A program made the position numbers and the translations under genes. A stretch of DNA of 64,000 bases. It comes from Acidobacteriaceae bacterium (lineage in GTDB: Bacteria > Acidobacteriota > Terriglobia > Terriglobales > Acidobacteriaceae). Shown here in pieces: positions 17,064 to 30,039 of the stretch (its first letter is position 1; each line of letters opens with the position of its first letter). The notes beneath the pieces were generated by a model. That model was not told the DNA's origin and ran no database searches. It was given only the letters and a program-made list of their open reading frames with translations. The DNA is taken from NCBI GenBank assembly GCA_028283625.1, contig JAPWKG010000003.1, forward strand, positions 19,147 to 83,146, in the 5' to 3' direction.

Positions 17064-17140
17064 GCGGCTCGTCCGCAACCCTAGCCACCGCGTGCGGCCA
17101 CGCGATCAACAGCCCCGGAGCCAGTACAATCTCTCAGGAG

Positions 17141-19297
17141 ATGGCCTACCAGGTTTTAGCACGCAAGTACCGTCCCCTCAGCTTCTCCGACGTCGTCGGA
17201 CAAGACCACGTGACGCGCACCCTGCTGAATGCGCTGGCGCAGAACCGTATCGCCCACGGTTATATCTTCTCCGGCCACCGCGGCATCGGCAAAACGACCA
17301 TCGCCCGTATTCTGGCGTCGGCGCTGAACTGCCGCAGGACGGTCGGCTCCCCGGAGCGCCCAACACCCGAGCCCTGCAACAGCTGTGAAAGCTGCCTGGA
17401 GATCCGCCAGGGAAGCTCCGTCGACGTCATCGAGATCGACGCCGCCACCAATCGCGGTATCGACGAGGTGCGCGAGCTACGCGATGCAGCACGCTATCAG
17501 CCGGCACGCGACAAATTCAAGATCATCATCCTGGACGAAGCCCATCAGATTACCGATGCGGCGTTCAACGCTCTGCTGAAGACGCTGGAAGAGCCACCCG
17601 ACCACATCGTCTTCATGTTTGCGACCACTGAACCGGAAAACATTCCGCAGACGATTCGTTCGCGCTGCCAACACTTCAGCTTCCACGCAGTCAAGCTCGA
17701 CGATATCGTCGGCCAGCTGCGTAAAATCTCCGACGACGAACAGCTTGATGTCGATAACGCAACGCTCTCCCTGCTGGCCGAAGCCGGGGATGGCTCCATG
17801 CGCGATGCTCTGTCCATCATGGATCAAGCGATTGCCTCCGCTCCGCTGGTCGACGGCAAGCCGCATCTCGCTCTGGAACAGGTACGCGAGCTCATGGGCT
17901 CGGTCTCAAACGTTATCTATGAACAGGTGCTCGGGGCGGTGGATGCGAATAACTCCGCCGACGTGCTGTCCATCATCGCGAGACTGCTCGACGCAGGAAA
18001 CGGCCCGACACAGATCGCTCGCCAGTTCGTGCGCTTTCTGCGGAACTGTGTCGTTGCCAAAATTACGGCGCTGCAGCCGGATAGTGAAGCTACAGGCATT
18101 GCGGCCGACCTGCTGCAGATCTCCCCGGAAGAACGCTCGCGCGCCGCACGCGCTGCGTCTCGTTTTACGGAAGAGGATCTCTCCCGCTTTCTCGCCATCA
18201 TGCTTCGTACCTTCGACGAGCTGGGCTACCGGCAGGAGCAACGCTTCCACCTGGAGCTAGGCCTACTGAAGCTGGTGCATGTGCAACGCCTGCTCCCCGT
18301 GGAAGAACTGCTCTCTCAGCTTGGTGTCCCTGCCGGCGGTGGGAACACGGCTAAACCGGTAACAACGCCTTCCGCGCCGCGAGCAGCCGCGACGCCTTCT
18401 GCGGCCGCTCGCCCTGCAACAACACCGGCGCGTCCTTCGGCTGCCACTCCTACGACTGCCGATGCCGCACCGAAGTCTCCGGCACCGGCAAAGCCTTCCA
18501 CGAGCATCACCGATGCCTTTGGCTCAGCTCCCGGAACGCCGAAAGCATCGCTCTCCGCCGCTCCGGCACCAACGCCCGCAGTCTCTTTCGAGCGGGAAAG
18601 CAGCCGCAAAGCACCACAGCCCTCCGCAACCTCCACGGAGACCACCAGCGGCTCGTCCCCGCTGACGAACGGCTCATTGGCGATTGCTCCGGAGCCGGCT
18701 CCTGCAGCAAAGCCTGCTCCACAGTTGGTTACAGCGGAAGAACCTCCCGCAACCCCGTTTGCCGTAAGCGCACCGGAGCCCATAACGGTTACGCCACCAG
18801 AACCTATCGCGGTCACGCCGCTACCGGAACCGGTTCCTCCTGCCGCACCCATTCAGGAAGCCCCCGCAGAAGCTCCCGAAGAGGATGCCTCCGTCGATCC
18901 GGCTGAAAATGATCTTCTGACCAAGCTGCAGGCTGAGATGACCCAGCAGTTGGCAGAGGCCAAGGGTCAGGAAACCGCATCGCATCAGATTGAAGACGCA
19001 ACGTTCACGCTCAAGGGAACGTTGCTGGAGATTCAAACCACGGTCTCCAAAGCCATGCTGCCTGTCATTCTGAATGCAGAGGCCAACCGGATTCTGACCG
19101 CGACGTTGCGTGAGCTCGCACCAGAGCTAAAGTTGACGTTGCTGCCCGGCACTCCCGCAAACGCAGCCTCCGCGAAGAAACCCAAGGCCGCGCGGGCAGG
19201 CTCTGTACAGGAACTCGCAGAGAAGCATCCGCTCGTACAGGAAGCCAGGCGGCTTTTCTCTGCTGAGATCTCCAACGTTATCGACCTGCGCAAATAA
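17141..19297 (+). CDS. dnaX: DNA polymerase III subunit gamma/tau
   Basis: This 718-aa clamp-loader ATPase starts MAYQVLARKYRPLSFSDVVGQ. It has Walker A GHRGIGKTT, the four-Cys zinc module around CRRT...CNSCESC, Walker B IIILDEAHQI, and the SRC motif RSRCQHF with its arginine finger. The collar domain runs to about residue 370. A Pro/Ala/Thr-rich linker of about 250 residues follows, then a C-terminal alpha/beta domain (TFTLKGTLLEIQTTVS onward) where tau contacts polymerase and helicase in other bacteria. I see no slippery site of the E. coli kind, so only the long form is predicted. The AGGAG abuts the ATG directly, which is unusually close. Followed by ybaB and recR. Confidence 0.96.
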   Translation: MAYQVLARKYRPLSFSDVVGQDHVTRTLLNALAQNRIAHGYIFSGHRGIGKTTIARILASALNCRRTVGSPERPTPEPCNSCESCLEIRQGSSVDVIEIDAATNRGIDEVRELRDAARYQPARDKFKIIILDEAHQITDAAFNALLKTLEEPPDHIVFMFATTEPENIPQTIRSRCQHFSFHAVKLDDIVGQLRKISDDEQLDVDNATLSLLAEAGDGSMRDALSIMDQAIASAPLVDGKPHLALEQVRELMGSVSNVIYEQVLGAVDANNSADVLSIIARLLDAGNGPTQIARQFVRFLRNCVVAKITALQPDSEATGIAADLLQISPEERSRAARAASRFTEEDLSRFLAIMLRTFDELGYRQEQRFHLELGLLKLVHVQRLLPVEELLSQLGVPAGGGNTAKPVTTPSAPRAAATPSAAARPATTPARPSAATPTTADAAPKSPAPAKPSTSITDAFGSAPGTPKASLSAAPAPTPAVSFERESSRKAPQPSATSTETTSGSSPLTNGSLAIAPEPAPAAKPAPQLVTAEEPPATPFAVSAPEPITVTPPEPIAVTPLPEPVPPAAPIQEAPAEAPEEDASVDPAENDLLTKLQAEMTQQLAEAKGQETASHQIEDATFTLKGTLLEIQTTVSKAMLPVILNAEANRILTATLRELAPELKLTLLPGTPANAASAKKPKAARAGSVQELAEKHPLVQEARRLFSAEISNVIDLRK

Positions 19298-19310
19298 GAA
19301 GGAGCCTTCC

Positions 19311-19619
19311 ATGGACTTTTCCAAGCTCGGCGAAATGCTCTCCGCCGCAAACGATATGAAGCAGCAGATGGACGAGCGGCTGGCCACTACCGTGCTGGAG
19401 GCAGACTCCGGTGGTGGCGCGGTGCGGGTAAAGATCAACGGCAAGAAAGAGCTGCTCAGCCTGCGCATCGATGCCTCTGCAGCACAGGCTGTAGGCAGCG
19501 ATATCTCCATGCTCGAAGACCTCATCATCGCCGCCGTAAACGCCGCAGGCCGCAAGGCCGATGAAGCACAGGACTCGACGGCAAAGGGCATGCTGGGCAA
19601 TATGCTGCCCGGCTTCTAA
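19311..19619 (+). CDS. ybaB: YbaB/EbfC family nucleoid-associated protein
   Basis: This 102-aa protein lies 13 bp after dnaX with Shine-Dalgarno GAAGGAG. It has an N-terminal amphipathic helix (MDFSKLGEMLSAANDMKQQMDERLA), a central beta-hairpin with VRVKINGKKELLSLRID, and the helix LEDLIIAAVNAAGRKA, the standard YbaB fold. Family members form tweezer-shaped dimers that bind DNA. The dnaX-ybaB-recR order is widely conserved and supports the call. Confidence 0.95.
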   Translation: MDFSKLGEMLSAANDMKQQMDERLATTVLEADSGGGAVRVKINGKKELLSLRIDASAAQAVGSDISMLEDLIIAAVNAAGRKADEAQDSTAKGMLGNMLPGF

Positions 19620-19652
19620 CCGCACACCGCTTCTTCCCTTTTCGGCTTCCCC

Positions 19653-20258
19653 ATGACTACGCGATTCGCAGCGCCGATGGCGCAACTCATTGACGAGCTT
19701 CGCAAACTGCCCGGTGTCGGCACCAAGACCGCGCAGCGCTATGCCTTCCATATCCTGCGCTCTGCCAATGCGGACGCCGACGCGCTGGCACAGGCGATCC
19801 GGGCGCTCAAGCAGGCGCTGCGTCTTTGCTCGGTCTGCAACAACATTACGGACCTGGACCCATGCCATTTCTGCACCTCGGAGACGCGCAACGCGCGCGA
19901 ACTCTGCGTTGTGGAAGAACCAACCAACATTGCTGCGATTGAAAAAACGCAATCCTACAACGGCGTCTACCACGTGCTCCACGGCACGCTTTCGCCGGTG
20001 AACGGTATCGGCCCGGAGCAGCTCAGGCTCAACAATCTGTGGCCTCGCCTAAACGAGGTCGATGAAGTAATTCTCGCAACCTCACCGACGGTCGAGGGAG
20101 AAGCCACTGCGCGCTATCTCGCCGATGAGCTCCACAAGCTGCATCCTGCGCTGCACGTTTCAAGAATCGCCACGGGAGTTCCCGCAGGCTCCGACATCGA
20201 ATATGTTGACGAAGTCACCATGACGCGCGCGCTCGAGAACCGCAGAACCGTCTCCTAG
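19653..20258 (+). CDS. recR: Recombination protein RecR
   Basis: The 201-aa product has the N-terminal helix-hairpin-helix (LRKLPGVGTKTAQRYAF), a four-Cys zinc finger (CSVCNNITDLDPCHFC), and the Toprim domain (CVVEEPTNIAAIEKT, then ATSPTVEGEATARYL). With RecF and RecO it loads RecA at gaps. It is the last gene of the dnaX-ybaB-recR unit and is followed by a strong terminator. Confidence 0.97.
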   Translation: MTTRFAAPMAQLIDELRKLPGVGTKTAQRYAFHILRSANADADALAQAIRALKQALRLCSVCNNITDLDPCHFCTSETRNARELCVVEEPTNIAAIEKTQSYNGVYHVLHGTLSPVNGIGPEQLRLNNLWPRLNEVDEVILATSPTVEGEATARYLADELHKLHPALHVSRIATGVPAGSDIEYVDEVTMTRALENRRTVS

Positions 20259-20275
20259 CCCTCAAGCGGCAAAAA

Positions 20276-20313
20276 GAAACCGGACGGAGCATCACTGCAT
20301 CCGTCCGGTTTCT
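20276..20313 (+). terminator. Terminator between convergent recR and gpmI
   Basis: The 13-bp perfect stem GAAACCGGACGGA / TCCGTCCGGTTTC with an 11-nt loop is followed by TCTTCTTCTTTT, with AAAAA on the other side. It is positioned to stop transcription from both recR and the gpmI-eno operon. Confidence 0.85.
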
Positions 20314-20335
20314 CTTCTTCTTTTCCGACTCCGAA

Positions 20336-21946
20336 TCAGGCGTCGATTTTAAGACGCATATCCCCACCCGTCATCTCCTTCGGCAGCTCGATATCGAGCG
20401 CACCCAGGATGGTTGGAGAGATATCCCGCAACGAACCGTCGCTGCGCAGCGAGTACTTTGCTGCATCCTCACCGACGTAGATGAACGGCACAGGATTCGT
20501 GGTGTGCGCCGTGTGTGGGCCACCGGATACAGGATCAATCAACATCTCAGCATTGCCGTGGTCCGCCGTAATAATCCAGCGTGCATTTGCCTGCTTCACC
20601 GCCTGATAGATGCGGGCCAGCTGTGCGTCCACCGCTTCAACCGCTTTTACCGTCGGCTCAATCTTGCCGGAGTGACCGACCATATCGGCGTTCGCAAAGT
20701 TGACGATCACGATATCGAACGCGGTGTCGTTCAGCGAACGCACCACGATATCGCCGATACCCTCCGAAGACATCTCCGGTGCCAGATCGTAGGTCGCAAC
20801 CTTCTTCGACTGAACGAGCTCGCGATCTTCTCCCTTGAACGGCTTTTCAATGCCGCCATTGAAAAAGTACGTTACGTGAGCGTACTTCTCCGTCTCCGCA
20901 ACGCGTAGGTTGCGGAGTTCAAAGCGCTCCATCACGTTTGCCAACAGGTTATCCATCGACTCCGGAGGAATCACCATGGGCAGCTTGAACTTCGGGTCGT
21001 ACTGCGTCATGGTGATGTACAGCAGATTCTGCGGCACACCTTCGATCGGAATCTCCTCGTCCAGCTCTGCGGCCTTCGGAAGCTCTATCCCTGCAGTCTT
21101 GGTCAAACCGGAACGGCGCGCAAGGACACGCGTAATCTGGCGCACACGATCCGCACGGTAGTTGAAGCACAGCACCGCATCCTCGTCCTCGATGCGGCCG
21201 ATCGGATCGCCCTTCTCATCGAGACAAAGGAAGGGCTCAACAAACTCATCCGTAATTCCGTTGTTGTAGCTTTCGCGAACACGCGCCACGGGATCGGCGT
21301 ACGCACCGCCCTCAGCCGAGGTAGTGCACATCGCGCGGAATGCCTTGAGTTCCTTCTCCCAGCGCAGGTCGCGATCCATAGCGAAGTAGCGGCCGCTCAC
21401 GCTGGCAATCTGCCCAACGCCATACTCCGCAAACTTCTGCTGTAGCTCCTCGAGATAACCCACACCCGAGGTCGGCAGCGTATCGCGCCCATCCATGAAC
21501 GCATGCACGTAAACGCGCTTCAGGTGGAACATCGCCGCCATCTTCAACAGCGCATACAGGTGACGCTGATGCGAATGCACGCCACCATCACTCACCAATC
21601 CGATGAGGTGAAGCGCGCGGTTCTGCTGCGCAGCATGCTCCATCAGATGGACCAGCGTGGGGTCCTTGAAGAACTCACCCGAGTCAATCGCTGTGTCAAT
21701 GCGCGTAATATCCATGCGCACAACGCGTCCGGCACCGAGGTTCAGATGGCCGACCTCAGAGTTTCCCATCTGCCCATCGGGCAACCCGACAAAGTGCTCA
21801 CTGGCGCGCACCAGCGTATGCGGATACTCCGCGAGCAGCTTGTCATATGTCGGCTTCCGGGCCAGGGCAATCGCGTTGGCTTTCGTCTCAGCGCGATAAC
21901 CCCACCCATCCAGAATCGTCAGCAGTACCGGACCGTTCTTGCGCAC
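20336..21946 (-). CDS. gpmI: 2,3-bisphosphoglycerate-independent phosphoglycerate mutase
   Basis: This 536-aa cytosolic enzyme interconverts 3- and 2-phosphoglycerate using two Mn ions. The alkaline-phosphatase-like domain is intact: [11 protein letters not shown], nucleophile Ser in [17 protein letters not shown], and metal ligands in [11 protein letters not shown] and [10 protein letters not shown]. The inserted transferase domain carries [14 protein letters not shown] and DGRDTLP. It starts at GTG 21946 with AGGAGA overlapping the enolase stop region. The intergenic gap is 8 bp, so eno and gpmI, consecutive glycolytic steps, form one operon with eno first. Confidence 0.97.
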   Translation of the reverse strand: MRKNGPVLLTILDGWGYRAETKANAIALARKPTYDKLLAEYPHTLVRASEHFVGLPDGQMGNSEVGHLNLGAGRVVRMDITRIDTAIDSGEFFKDPTLVHLMEHAAQQNRALHLIGLVSDGGVHSHQRHLYALLKMAAMFHLKRVYVHAFMDGRDTLPTSGVGYLEELQQKFAEYGVGQIASVSGRYFAMDRDLRWEKELKAFRAMCTTSAEGGAYADPVARVRESYNNGITDEFVEPFLCLDEKGDPIGRIEDEDAVLCFNYRADRVRQITRVLARRSGLTKTAGIELPKAAELDEEIPIEGVPQNLLYITMTQYDPKFKLPMVIPPESMDNLLANVMERFELRNLRVAETEKYAHVTYFFNGGIEKPFKGEDRELVQSKKVATYDLAPEMSSEGIGDIVVRSLNDTAFDIVIVNFANADMVGHSGKIEPTVKAVEAVDAQLARIYQAVKQANARWIITADHGNAEMLIDPVSGGPHTAHTTNPVPFIYVGEDAAKYSLRSDGSLRDISPTILGALDIELPKEMTGGDMRLKIDA

Positions 21947-21954
21947 TCGTTCTC

Positions 21955-24775
<2,821 letters not shown>

Positions 24776-24861
24776 GCCTCTACTCTACCTGTCCGGCTCC
24801 CCGTTCCGGCCGCACGGGCCGTTGAATCCAATCGCTCGCTTCACGAATCTATAATTTTGTT

Positions 24862-25479
24862 ATGTCGTTCGTGAGTGTCAGTAAAGTCGCCGATGCCGAT
24901 TTCCCCACCCGCTGGGGACATTTCCGTATTCTCGGCTTCGAAGGCCTGACCGCGCCCGGCGATCCGACCCGAAAGCCTGTCGAATCCGCCGTGGCGCTGG
25001 TGATGGGAGATATCCATTCGAATCCGCCGATCGTGCGCATCCACTCGCAGTGCCTCACAGGCGACGTCTTCCACTCGCTGCGCTGCGACTGCCACGACCA
25101 GCTGCACAAGGCCCTCGGCATGATCGCAGACGCTGGAGCGGGCATTCTGCTCTACGAGCAGCAGGAAGGCCGTGGCATTGGCCTGATGGCCAAGCTCAAG
25201 GCCTACGAACTGCAGGAGCAGGGACTCGATACGATCGAAGCCAACGAACAGCTCGGCTTCGAAGCCGATTGCCGCCACTTCGAGCTGCCAGCAGAGATGC
25301 TGAAGCTGCTCGGCGTATCCGCCGTGCGGCTGATTACGAACAACCCCGAAAAGGTCTCGGCGCTGGAAGCGGCAGGCATTCGCGTCCAGGAACGCCTCTC
25401 GGCCACCATTCCCTCAGAGCCGACCTTCGAGCGCTATATCGAAACGAAGCGCGAACGTATGGGGCATCTCGTCGGTTAA
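24862..25479 (+). CDS. ribA: GTP cyclohydrolase II
   Basis: The 205-aa product is a stand-alone RibA, not fused to RibB. It carries RIHSQCLTGDVFHSLRCDCHDQ (zinc Cys triad), EQQEGRGIGLMAK (catalytic and GTP loop), DTIEANEQLGF and LITNNPEKVSALE. It opens GTP to give the first riboflavin intermediate. No FMN riboswitch is visible in the 86-bp upstream gap. A strong hairpin terminator follows. Confidence 0.95.
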   Translation: MSFVSVSKVADADFPTRWGHFRILGFEGLTAPGDPTRKPVESAVALVMGDIHSNPPIVRIHSQCLTGDVFHSLRCDCHDQLHKALGMIADAGAGILLYEQQEGRGIGLMAKLKAYELQEQGLDTIEANEQLGFEADCRHFELPAEMLKLLGVSAVRLITNNPEKVSALEAAGIRVQERLSATIPSEPTFERYIETKRERMGHLVG

Positions 25480-25489
25480 TTTCTGTGCG

Positions 25490-25528
25490 AAAAATGGCTT
25501 GGCCGGAAACTTCCGCCAAGCCATTTTT
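25490..25528 (+). terminator. Terminator after ribA
   Basis: The 14-bp stem AAAAATGGCTTGGC / GCCAAGCCATTTTT with an 11-nt loop ends in a T-run, 10 bp after the ribA stop. Confidence 0.9.
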
Positions 25529-25551
25529 CGTTTCACCGCATCCAAACGAAT

Positions 25552-26172
25552 ATGGCTACCGATCTCGAAACGCTCAAGCACGCTCCGGCCGAACTCGGCC
25601 TCAATGAACTTCTGGCACAACGCTGGAGCCCCCGCTCCTACGCGGACAAGCTGGTTTCCGACAGCGACCTGAAAACCATCCTGACCGCCGCCGGATGGGC
25701 AGCGTCTTCCATGAACGAACAGCCCTGGCGCTTCCTCGTCGGCCGTCGCGGCCACGACACCTACGACAAGATCTTTGACACGCTCATGCCGGGCAATCAG
25801 GCATGGGTTTCGACCGTGCCTCTGCTCATTGCCACCATCGCGCGTAAAACCTTCACCCCGCGAGGCGATGAAGAGGCAAAGCCCAACGGCTGGGCGATGC
25901 ACGATGTAGGCGCGGCATCGGCCAATATGTGCCTGCAGGCGATCAGCCTTGGCATCCACACGCACGGCATGGCGGGCTTCAACCGCGAGCAGCTGCGTGC
26001 CAACTTCAACATCCCCGAGGGGTACGAAGTTTGCGCGGTCTGGGCTATGGGCTACCTGGGCTCCCCCGAGGTTCTGCCCGAGCACTACAAAGCCATGGAG
26101 ACCTCGGCACGCACCCGCAAGCCGCTCAGCGAATACGTATTCACCCACTGGGAAGAAGCCGCCAAGCTCTAA
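25552..26172 (+). CDS. Nitroreductase-family FMN oxidoreductase
   Basis: The 206-aa protein has the family start RWSPRSYADKLVSDSDL (FMN phosphate-binding Arg and Ser), AAGWAASSMNEQPWRFLV, and the C-terminal GYLGSPEVLPEHYK segment. These dimeric flavoenzymes reduce nitro, quinone or flavin substrates with NAD(P)H; the physiological substrate cannot be read from sequence. It is separated from ribA by a terminator, so it probably has its own promoter. It converges on the DinB-like gene across a long perfect hairpin. Confidence 0.9.
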   Translation: MATDLETLKHAPAELGLNELLAQRWSPRSYADKLVSDSDLKTILTAAGWAASSMNEQPWRFLVGRRGHDTYDKIFDTLMPGNQAWVSTVPLLIATIARKTFTPRGDEEAKPNGWAMHDVGAASANMCLQAISLGIHTHGMAGFNREQLRANFNIPEGYEVCAVWAMGYLGSPEVLPEHYKAMETSARTRKPLSEYVFTHWEEAAKL

Positions 26173-26187
26173 TCACGCTCAATGGCA

Positions 26188-26249
26188 TCATCCGCGACAC
26201 AAGAAAACGGCACAGGGCTTCCTGAGCCGTTTTCTTGTGTCGCGGATGA
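26188..26249. terminator. 24-bp perfect inverted repeat between convergent genes, likely bidirectional terminator
   Basis: TCATCCGCGACACAAGAAAACGGC at 26188-26211 is exactly reverse-complementary to 26226-26249, with a 14-nt loop. It fills the space between the stops of the nitroreductase and the DinB-like gene. A-rich and T-rich blocks sit inside the stem rather than after it, so this is not a textbook terminator, though position favours that role. Confidence 0.6.
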
Positions 26250-26250
26250 C

Positions 26251-26778
26251 TTACGCCCGCTGCGATTCCTCTTGCTGGACGATCTTTGCCGTGGTGACCA
26301 TCTGACCGGCGTGGCGCTGCGTGTGCTCCGCACAGTGCACCAGCAGACCTCCCACGGTTGTTGGCAACCGCTGCCGTCCAATGCCCCGCTTCAGCTCGTA
26401 CTCCAGCGGCTGGAACGCGACGACGCGTTGCCGGGCCCGTTGCAGCCCCTGGCGCGCCTCCTGCAGTACCTCGGCCAGCGTGCCGGGGTGCATCTCAGTC
26501 CCCAGCTGCGCAAGCTGATGCTCATCGAGCATTCTGTCTTCGGCATACGTCAACAGGCGATCGAGTGATCGGGCCATGTGACGCAAGTGAAACGCCACCG
26601 AGGGTAGGCCCAGCGGACGGGCAAAACAGGCCTGCTGCGAGAGAGGTGCGACCCAGCGCTCCAGATCTTCCTCTGCGTGCTCCAGCGCGTGCAGAACGCC
26701 ACGACGCAGCGCATCGAGCTCTGCGTGCGTTCCGCGCATCCATGGCTCTCTCGTCGGCTCGCTCGTTGGCTTGCTCAT
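26251..26778 (-). CDS. DinB/YfiT-like four-helix protein
   Basis: I use ATG 26778 (175 aa), with GGGAGGAG seven bases upstream; the ORF-track start at 26967 would overlap the next gene. The protein is mainly helical and has LPSVAFHLRHMARSLDRLLTYAED near the middle and GGLLVHCAEHTQRHAGQM near the end, giving the spaced His residues that bind a metal in DinB-fold proteins. Some members act as thiol-S-transferases, including bacillithiol-dependent ones (BstA), which is worth noting given bshA. A specific role cannot be assigned. Confidence 0.75.
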   Translation of the reverse strand: MSKPTSEPTREPWMRGTHAELDALRRGVLHALEHAEEDLERWVAPLSQQACFARPLGLPSVAFHLRHMARSLDRLLTYAEDRMLDEHQLAQLGTEMHPGTLAEVLQEARQGLQRARQRVVAFQPLEYELKRGIGRQRLPTTVGGLLVHCAEHTQRHAGQMVTTAKIVQQEESQRA

Positions 26779-26820
26779 AGACTCACTCCTCCCGGCGCCT
26801 CGCACAGCCGCCCAGCCGGG

Positions 26821-26884
26821 CAAAAACAAGGGCCGCCTAAACGCGATGGCTGGCCACAGGCGAGCGGTGCGTTCAGACGGCCCT
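26821..26884 (-). terminator. Terminator after the P-loop kinase gene
   Basis: Reading the minus strand, AAGGGCCGTCTGAACGC and GCGTTTAGGCGGCCCTT form an imperfect 17-bp stem, followed by GTTTTTG. It lies 24 bp beyond the stop of the kinase gene at 26909. Confidence 0.65.
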
Positions 26885-26908
26885 TGCCGTTCCTGCCGGA
26901 CGGGAGGT

Positions 26909-27811
26909 CTACTCCTCGGCCGGATTTCCGGGCAGCTCAGCCGGAGCTGCGTCTTCCACAGAAGCAACGCCCTCCGCCGTAGCGGGCTCCACCGGAGTGC
27001 TGGTTGCCGGCGTCGCGCCCTTGACGCGCACCACGGTGATCTTGTCGAAGCCTTCTTTGAAGGCCGGCGGGCGAAGCCGCTCCGCCATCTTGTGCATCAC
27101 CTCGTCGGTCACCTGGCGATCACGCTTGGAGTTGCGCTCCAGACAGACCGCCAAAGGCACGTCAAAGAACACCGCCTGAACCTCGTAGCCAAAGCTCTTG
27201 GCCATCTTGATCCACTGGCGACGTTCATGCGGGCTCAGGTTTGTTGCGTCGACATAGTTCCACGGCATCTTCGCAATCAGGCGAGCACGCAGCAGGCTGC
27301 GCAGCGTGGAAAAGACCAGGCCCTGATAGCGCTGCTCCGTGATGTCGTCAAACAAAATGGTCCGCAGCATATCGCTTGAAAGCGGCTGCACGCCACGGCG
27401 CTTGTACCAGGTGGTCTTGCCGGAGCCCGGCAAACCGATGGTCAGCACCACGTAGCCGCGTGGCGAGCGCGCCGGAACCGCAACGGGCTCAGCAGGTGGG
27501 GTAGCCACCGACTCAGGCTGAGTCTCATGCACCAGTTGCGGCGCTTCTGCCGCAGGTGCCTCTTCCGGCACAGCAACAGGAAGCTCGCTGGCTGCAGGAG
27601 CCTCTACGGCCTCCGCCACAACCCGCTCAACCACTGGTTCGGACTCTTCCGCAGGGCTTGCACCCTGCGCCGTTTCCGGATAGCTCGGCCGTAAAGGGGC
27701 CAGTTGATCTGTGGGCAATTCCTGCCCAATTTTTCCGGTGGATTCCGATTCGTTCGGTCCACCACGTTTTCCGCGTCGTCTCATCAGCTTCTCGCGCATC
27801 CATTCGCGCAT
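26909..27811 (-). CDS. P-loop kinase, polynucleotide-kinase/zeta-like AAA_33 type
   Basis: I start at ATG 27811 (MREWMREKLMRRRGKRGG, 300 aa). A basic N terminus and about 90 disordered residues rich in Glu, Pro and Ala precede a compact ATPase domain: YVVLTIGLPGSGKTTWYKRRG (Walker A), SSDMLRTILFDD, YVDATNLSPHERRQWI (the DATN segment of polynucleotide kinase-like enzymes), FFDVPLAVCLERNSKRDRQVTDEVMHKM with a lid Arg. The C-terminal tail is again acidic. Family members phosphorylate nucleic acid 5' ends or small molecules. The substrate here is unknown. No antitoxin-like partner is adjacent. Confidence 0.75.
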   Translation of the reverse strand: MREWMREKLMRRRGKRGGPNESESTGKIGQELPTDQLAPLRPSYPETAQGASPAEESEPVVERVVAEAVEAPAASELPVAVPEEAPAAEAPQLVHETQPESVATPPAEPVAVPARSPRGYVVLTIGLPGSGKTTWYKRRGVQPLSSDMLRTILFDDITEQRYQGLVFSTLRSLLRARLIAKMPWNYVDATNLSPHERRQWIKMAKSFGYEVQAVFFDVPLAVCLERNSKRDRQVTDEVMHKMAERLRPPAFKEGFDKITVVRVKGATPATSTPVEPATAEGVASVEDAAPAELPGNPAEE

Positions 27812-28016
27812 GGTTGGTTTGTAACACACGCCCGCAAGTGCCGCCAAAACGAGGACCTCTGCGGGTCTCTGGCGACGCCTCTCCCCCGGACCTGGCCGCG
27901 GGGCAAAACAACGTTACGCCGGAAGAAATACGGTAGCTCCCCGCGCTCTGGAAAACCCTCTGCTAGCCTTGTTAGGTCGGACCGAGGGTCCACATAAATT
28001 TATCCAGAGGTTTTAA

Positions 28017-29027
<1,011 letters not shown>

Positions 29028-29045
29028 CCTCAATCGGATCCACGT

Positions 29046-29085
29046 GCAGCGGGGTGAACGGCAACGTTCACCCCGCTGCATTTTT
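29046..29085 (+). terminator. Terminator after gap
   Basis: A 14-bp perfect stem GCAGCGGGGTGAAC / GTTCACCCCGCTGC with a 6-nt loop is followed by ATTTTT. Confidence 0.92.
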
Positions 29086-29103
29086 GTGCTCGAATGGAAC
29101 GCA

Positions 29104-30039
29104 ATGGAGAACTTCCGCCTCCGCGTCTTTCGCTCCGTGGCCCACCACCTGAACTTCCGTGCGGCAGCGGAGCAACTGCGCCTGACCCAGCCCGCCGTTA
29201 CACAACAGATCAAGACGCTCGAAGAAGAACTGGACACAGCGCTCTTTCTCCGCACCGCAGGCAAAGTCTCTCTGACGCCGGCAGGCGAAGCCCTGCTGCC
29301 CTATGCGGAGCGTCTGGCCCAAACAGCGGAAAACGCGCGCGAAGCCGTTGCGGCCGCAGAAGGGCGTTCGGCAGGCAGGCTCACGCTCGCCGCCTCGCAA
29401 ACCATCGCGCAGTACCTGCTTCCCCACCTGCTTGCAGGCTTCCTGCGCGAGCACCCGCACGTCGAGATCGTCTCTCAGACCGGCAACACCCACGAAGCCC
29501 TGGCAACGCTCGCCGAACACAAAGCGCAGCTTGCGCTCATCGAAGGCCCCGCCCTGCGGCAGGATGTGCAGGTACGGCCGTTCATGACCGATCACATGCT
29601 GCTGATCGTTCCACCAGACCACGCCTGGGCCGGCAGCACGATTACGGTCGCCCAGTTGCGCGAAGCCCCGCTGCTGCTCCGGGAACGGGGCTCCGGCTCC
29701 CGGCGCATCGTCGAGCAGGCGCTTGAATCGGCAGGCATCAAAGCGCGAGAGCTGAATCCCCGCATGACCTTTGACTCAACCGAGGCGCTGCTCGCCGCCG
29801 TTGAGGCGGGGCTTGGTGTGGCGTTCGTCTCGCAATGGGCGGTGCGCACACAGCTACAGCTTGGCACGCTGCAGAGCGCAAAGGTTCAGGGCCTGCGGCT
29901 GGAGCGCAGCTTTTCCATCGCCCGCCTCTCGGGCCCGGAACCCACAGGCGTACTGGGCAGCTTTTCTCGCTTCGTCCTCGAACAAGGCGCGGCCTTTGAT
30001 CATCTGCTGGCTAAATCGAAATCCAGCCGGAAGCGATAG
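29104..30039 (+). CDS. LysR-family transcriptional regulator, YeiE/CbbR-like
   Basis: The ORF track starts at 29044, inside the gap terminator. I use ATG 29104 (311 aa, MENFRLRVFRSVAHHLNFRAAAEQL). The N-terminal winged HTH (RLTQPAVTQQIKTLEEELDTALFLR) and effector-binding fold are complete. The C-terminal region aligns in style with CbbR/CysB/YeiE regulators (GRLTLAASQTIAQYLLPHLLAGF). The convergent neighbour is a YeiH-type transporter, and LysR-YeiH pairs are common, so it probably controls that gene. The two 3' ends overlap by 29 bp. Confidence 0.9.
   Translation: MENFRLRVFRSVAHHLNFRAAAEQLRLTQPAVTQQIKTLEEELDTALFLRTAGKVSLTPAGEALLPYAERLAQTAENAREAVAAAEGRSAGRLTLAASQTIAQYLLPHLLAGFLREHPHVEIVSQTGNTHEALATLAEHKAQLALIEGPALRQDVQVRPFMTDHMLLIVPPDHAWAGSTITVAQLREAPLLLRERGSGSRRIVEQALESAGIKARELNPRMTFDSTEALLAAVEAGLGVAFVSQWAVRTQLQLGTLQSAKVQGLRLERSFSIARLSGPEPTGVLGSFSRFVLEQGAAFDHLLAKSKSSRKR

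Noticed and set aside
17141-19297. Programmed frameshift site in dnaX giving a short gamma form
   Set aside because: No A-rich slippery sequence with a following hairpin is seen, so only the long form is predicted.
24776-24861. Possible FMN riboswitch upstream of ribA
   Set aside because: The gap is only 86 bp and shows no RFN-type conserved helices.
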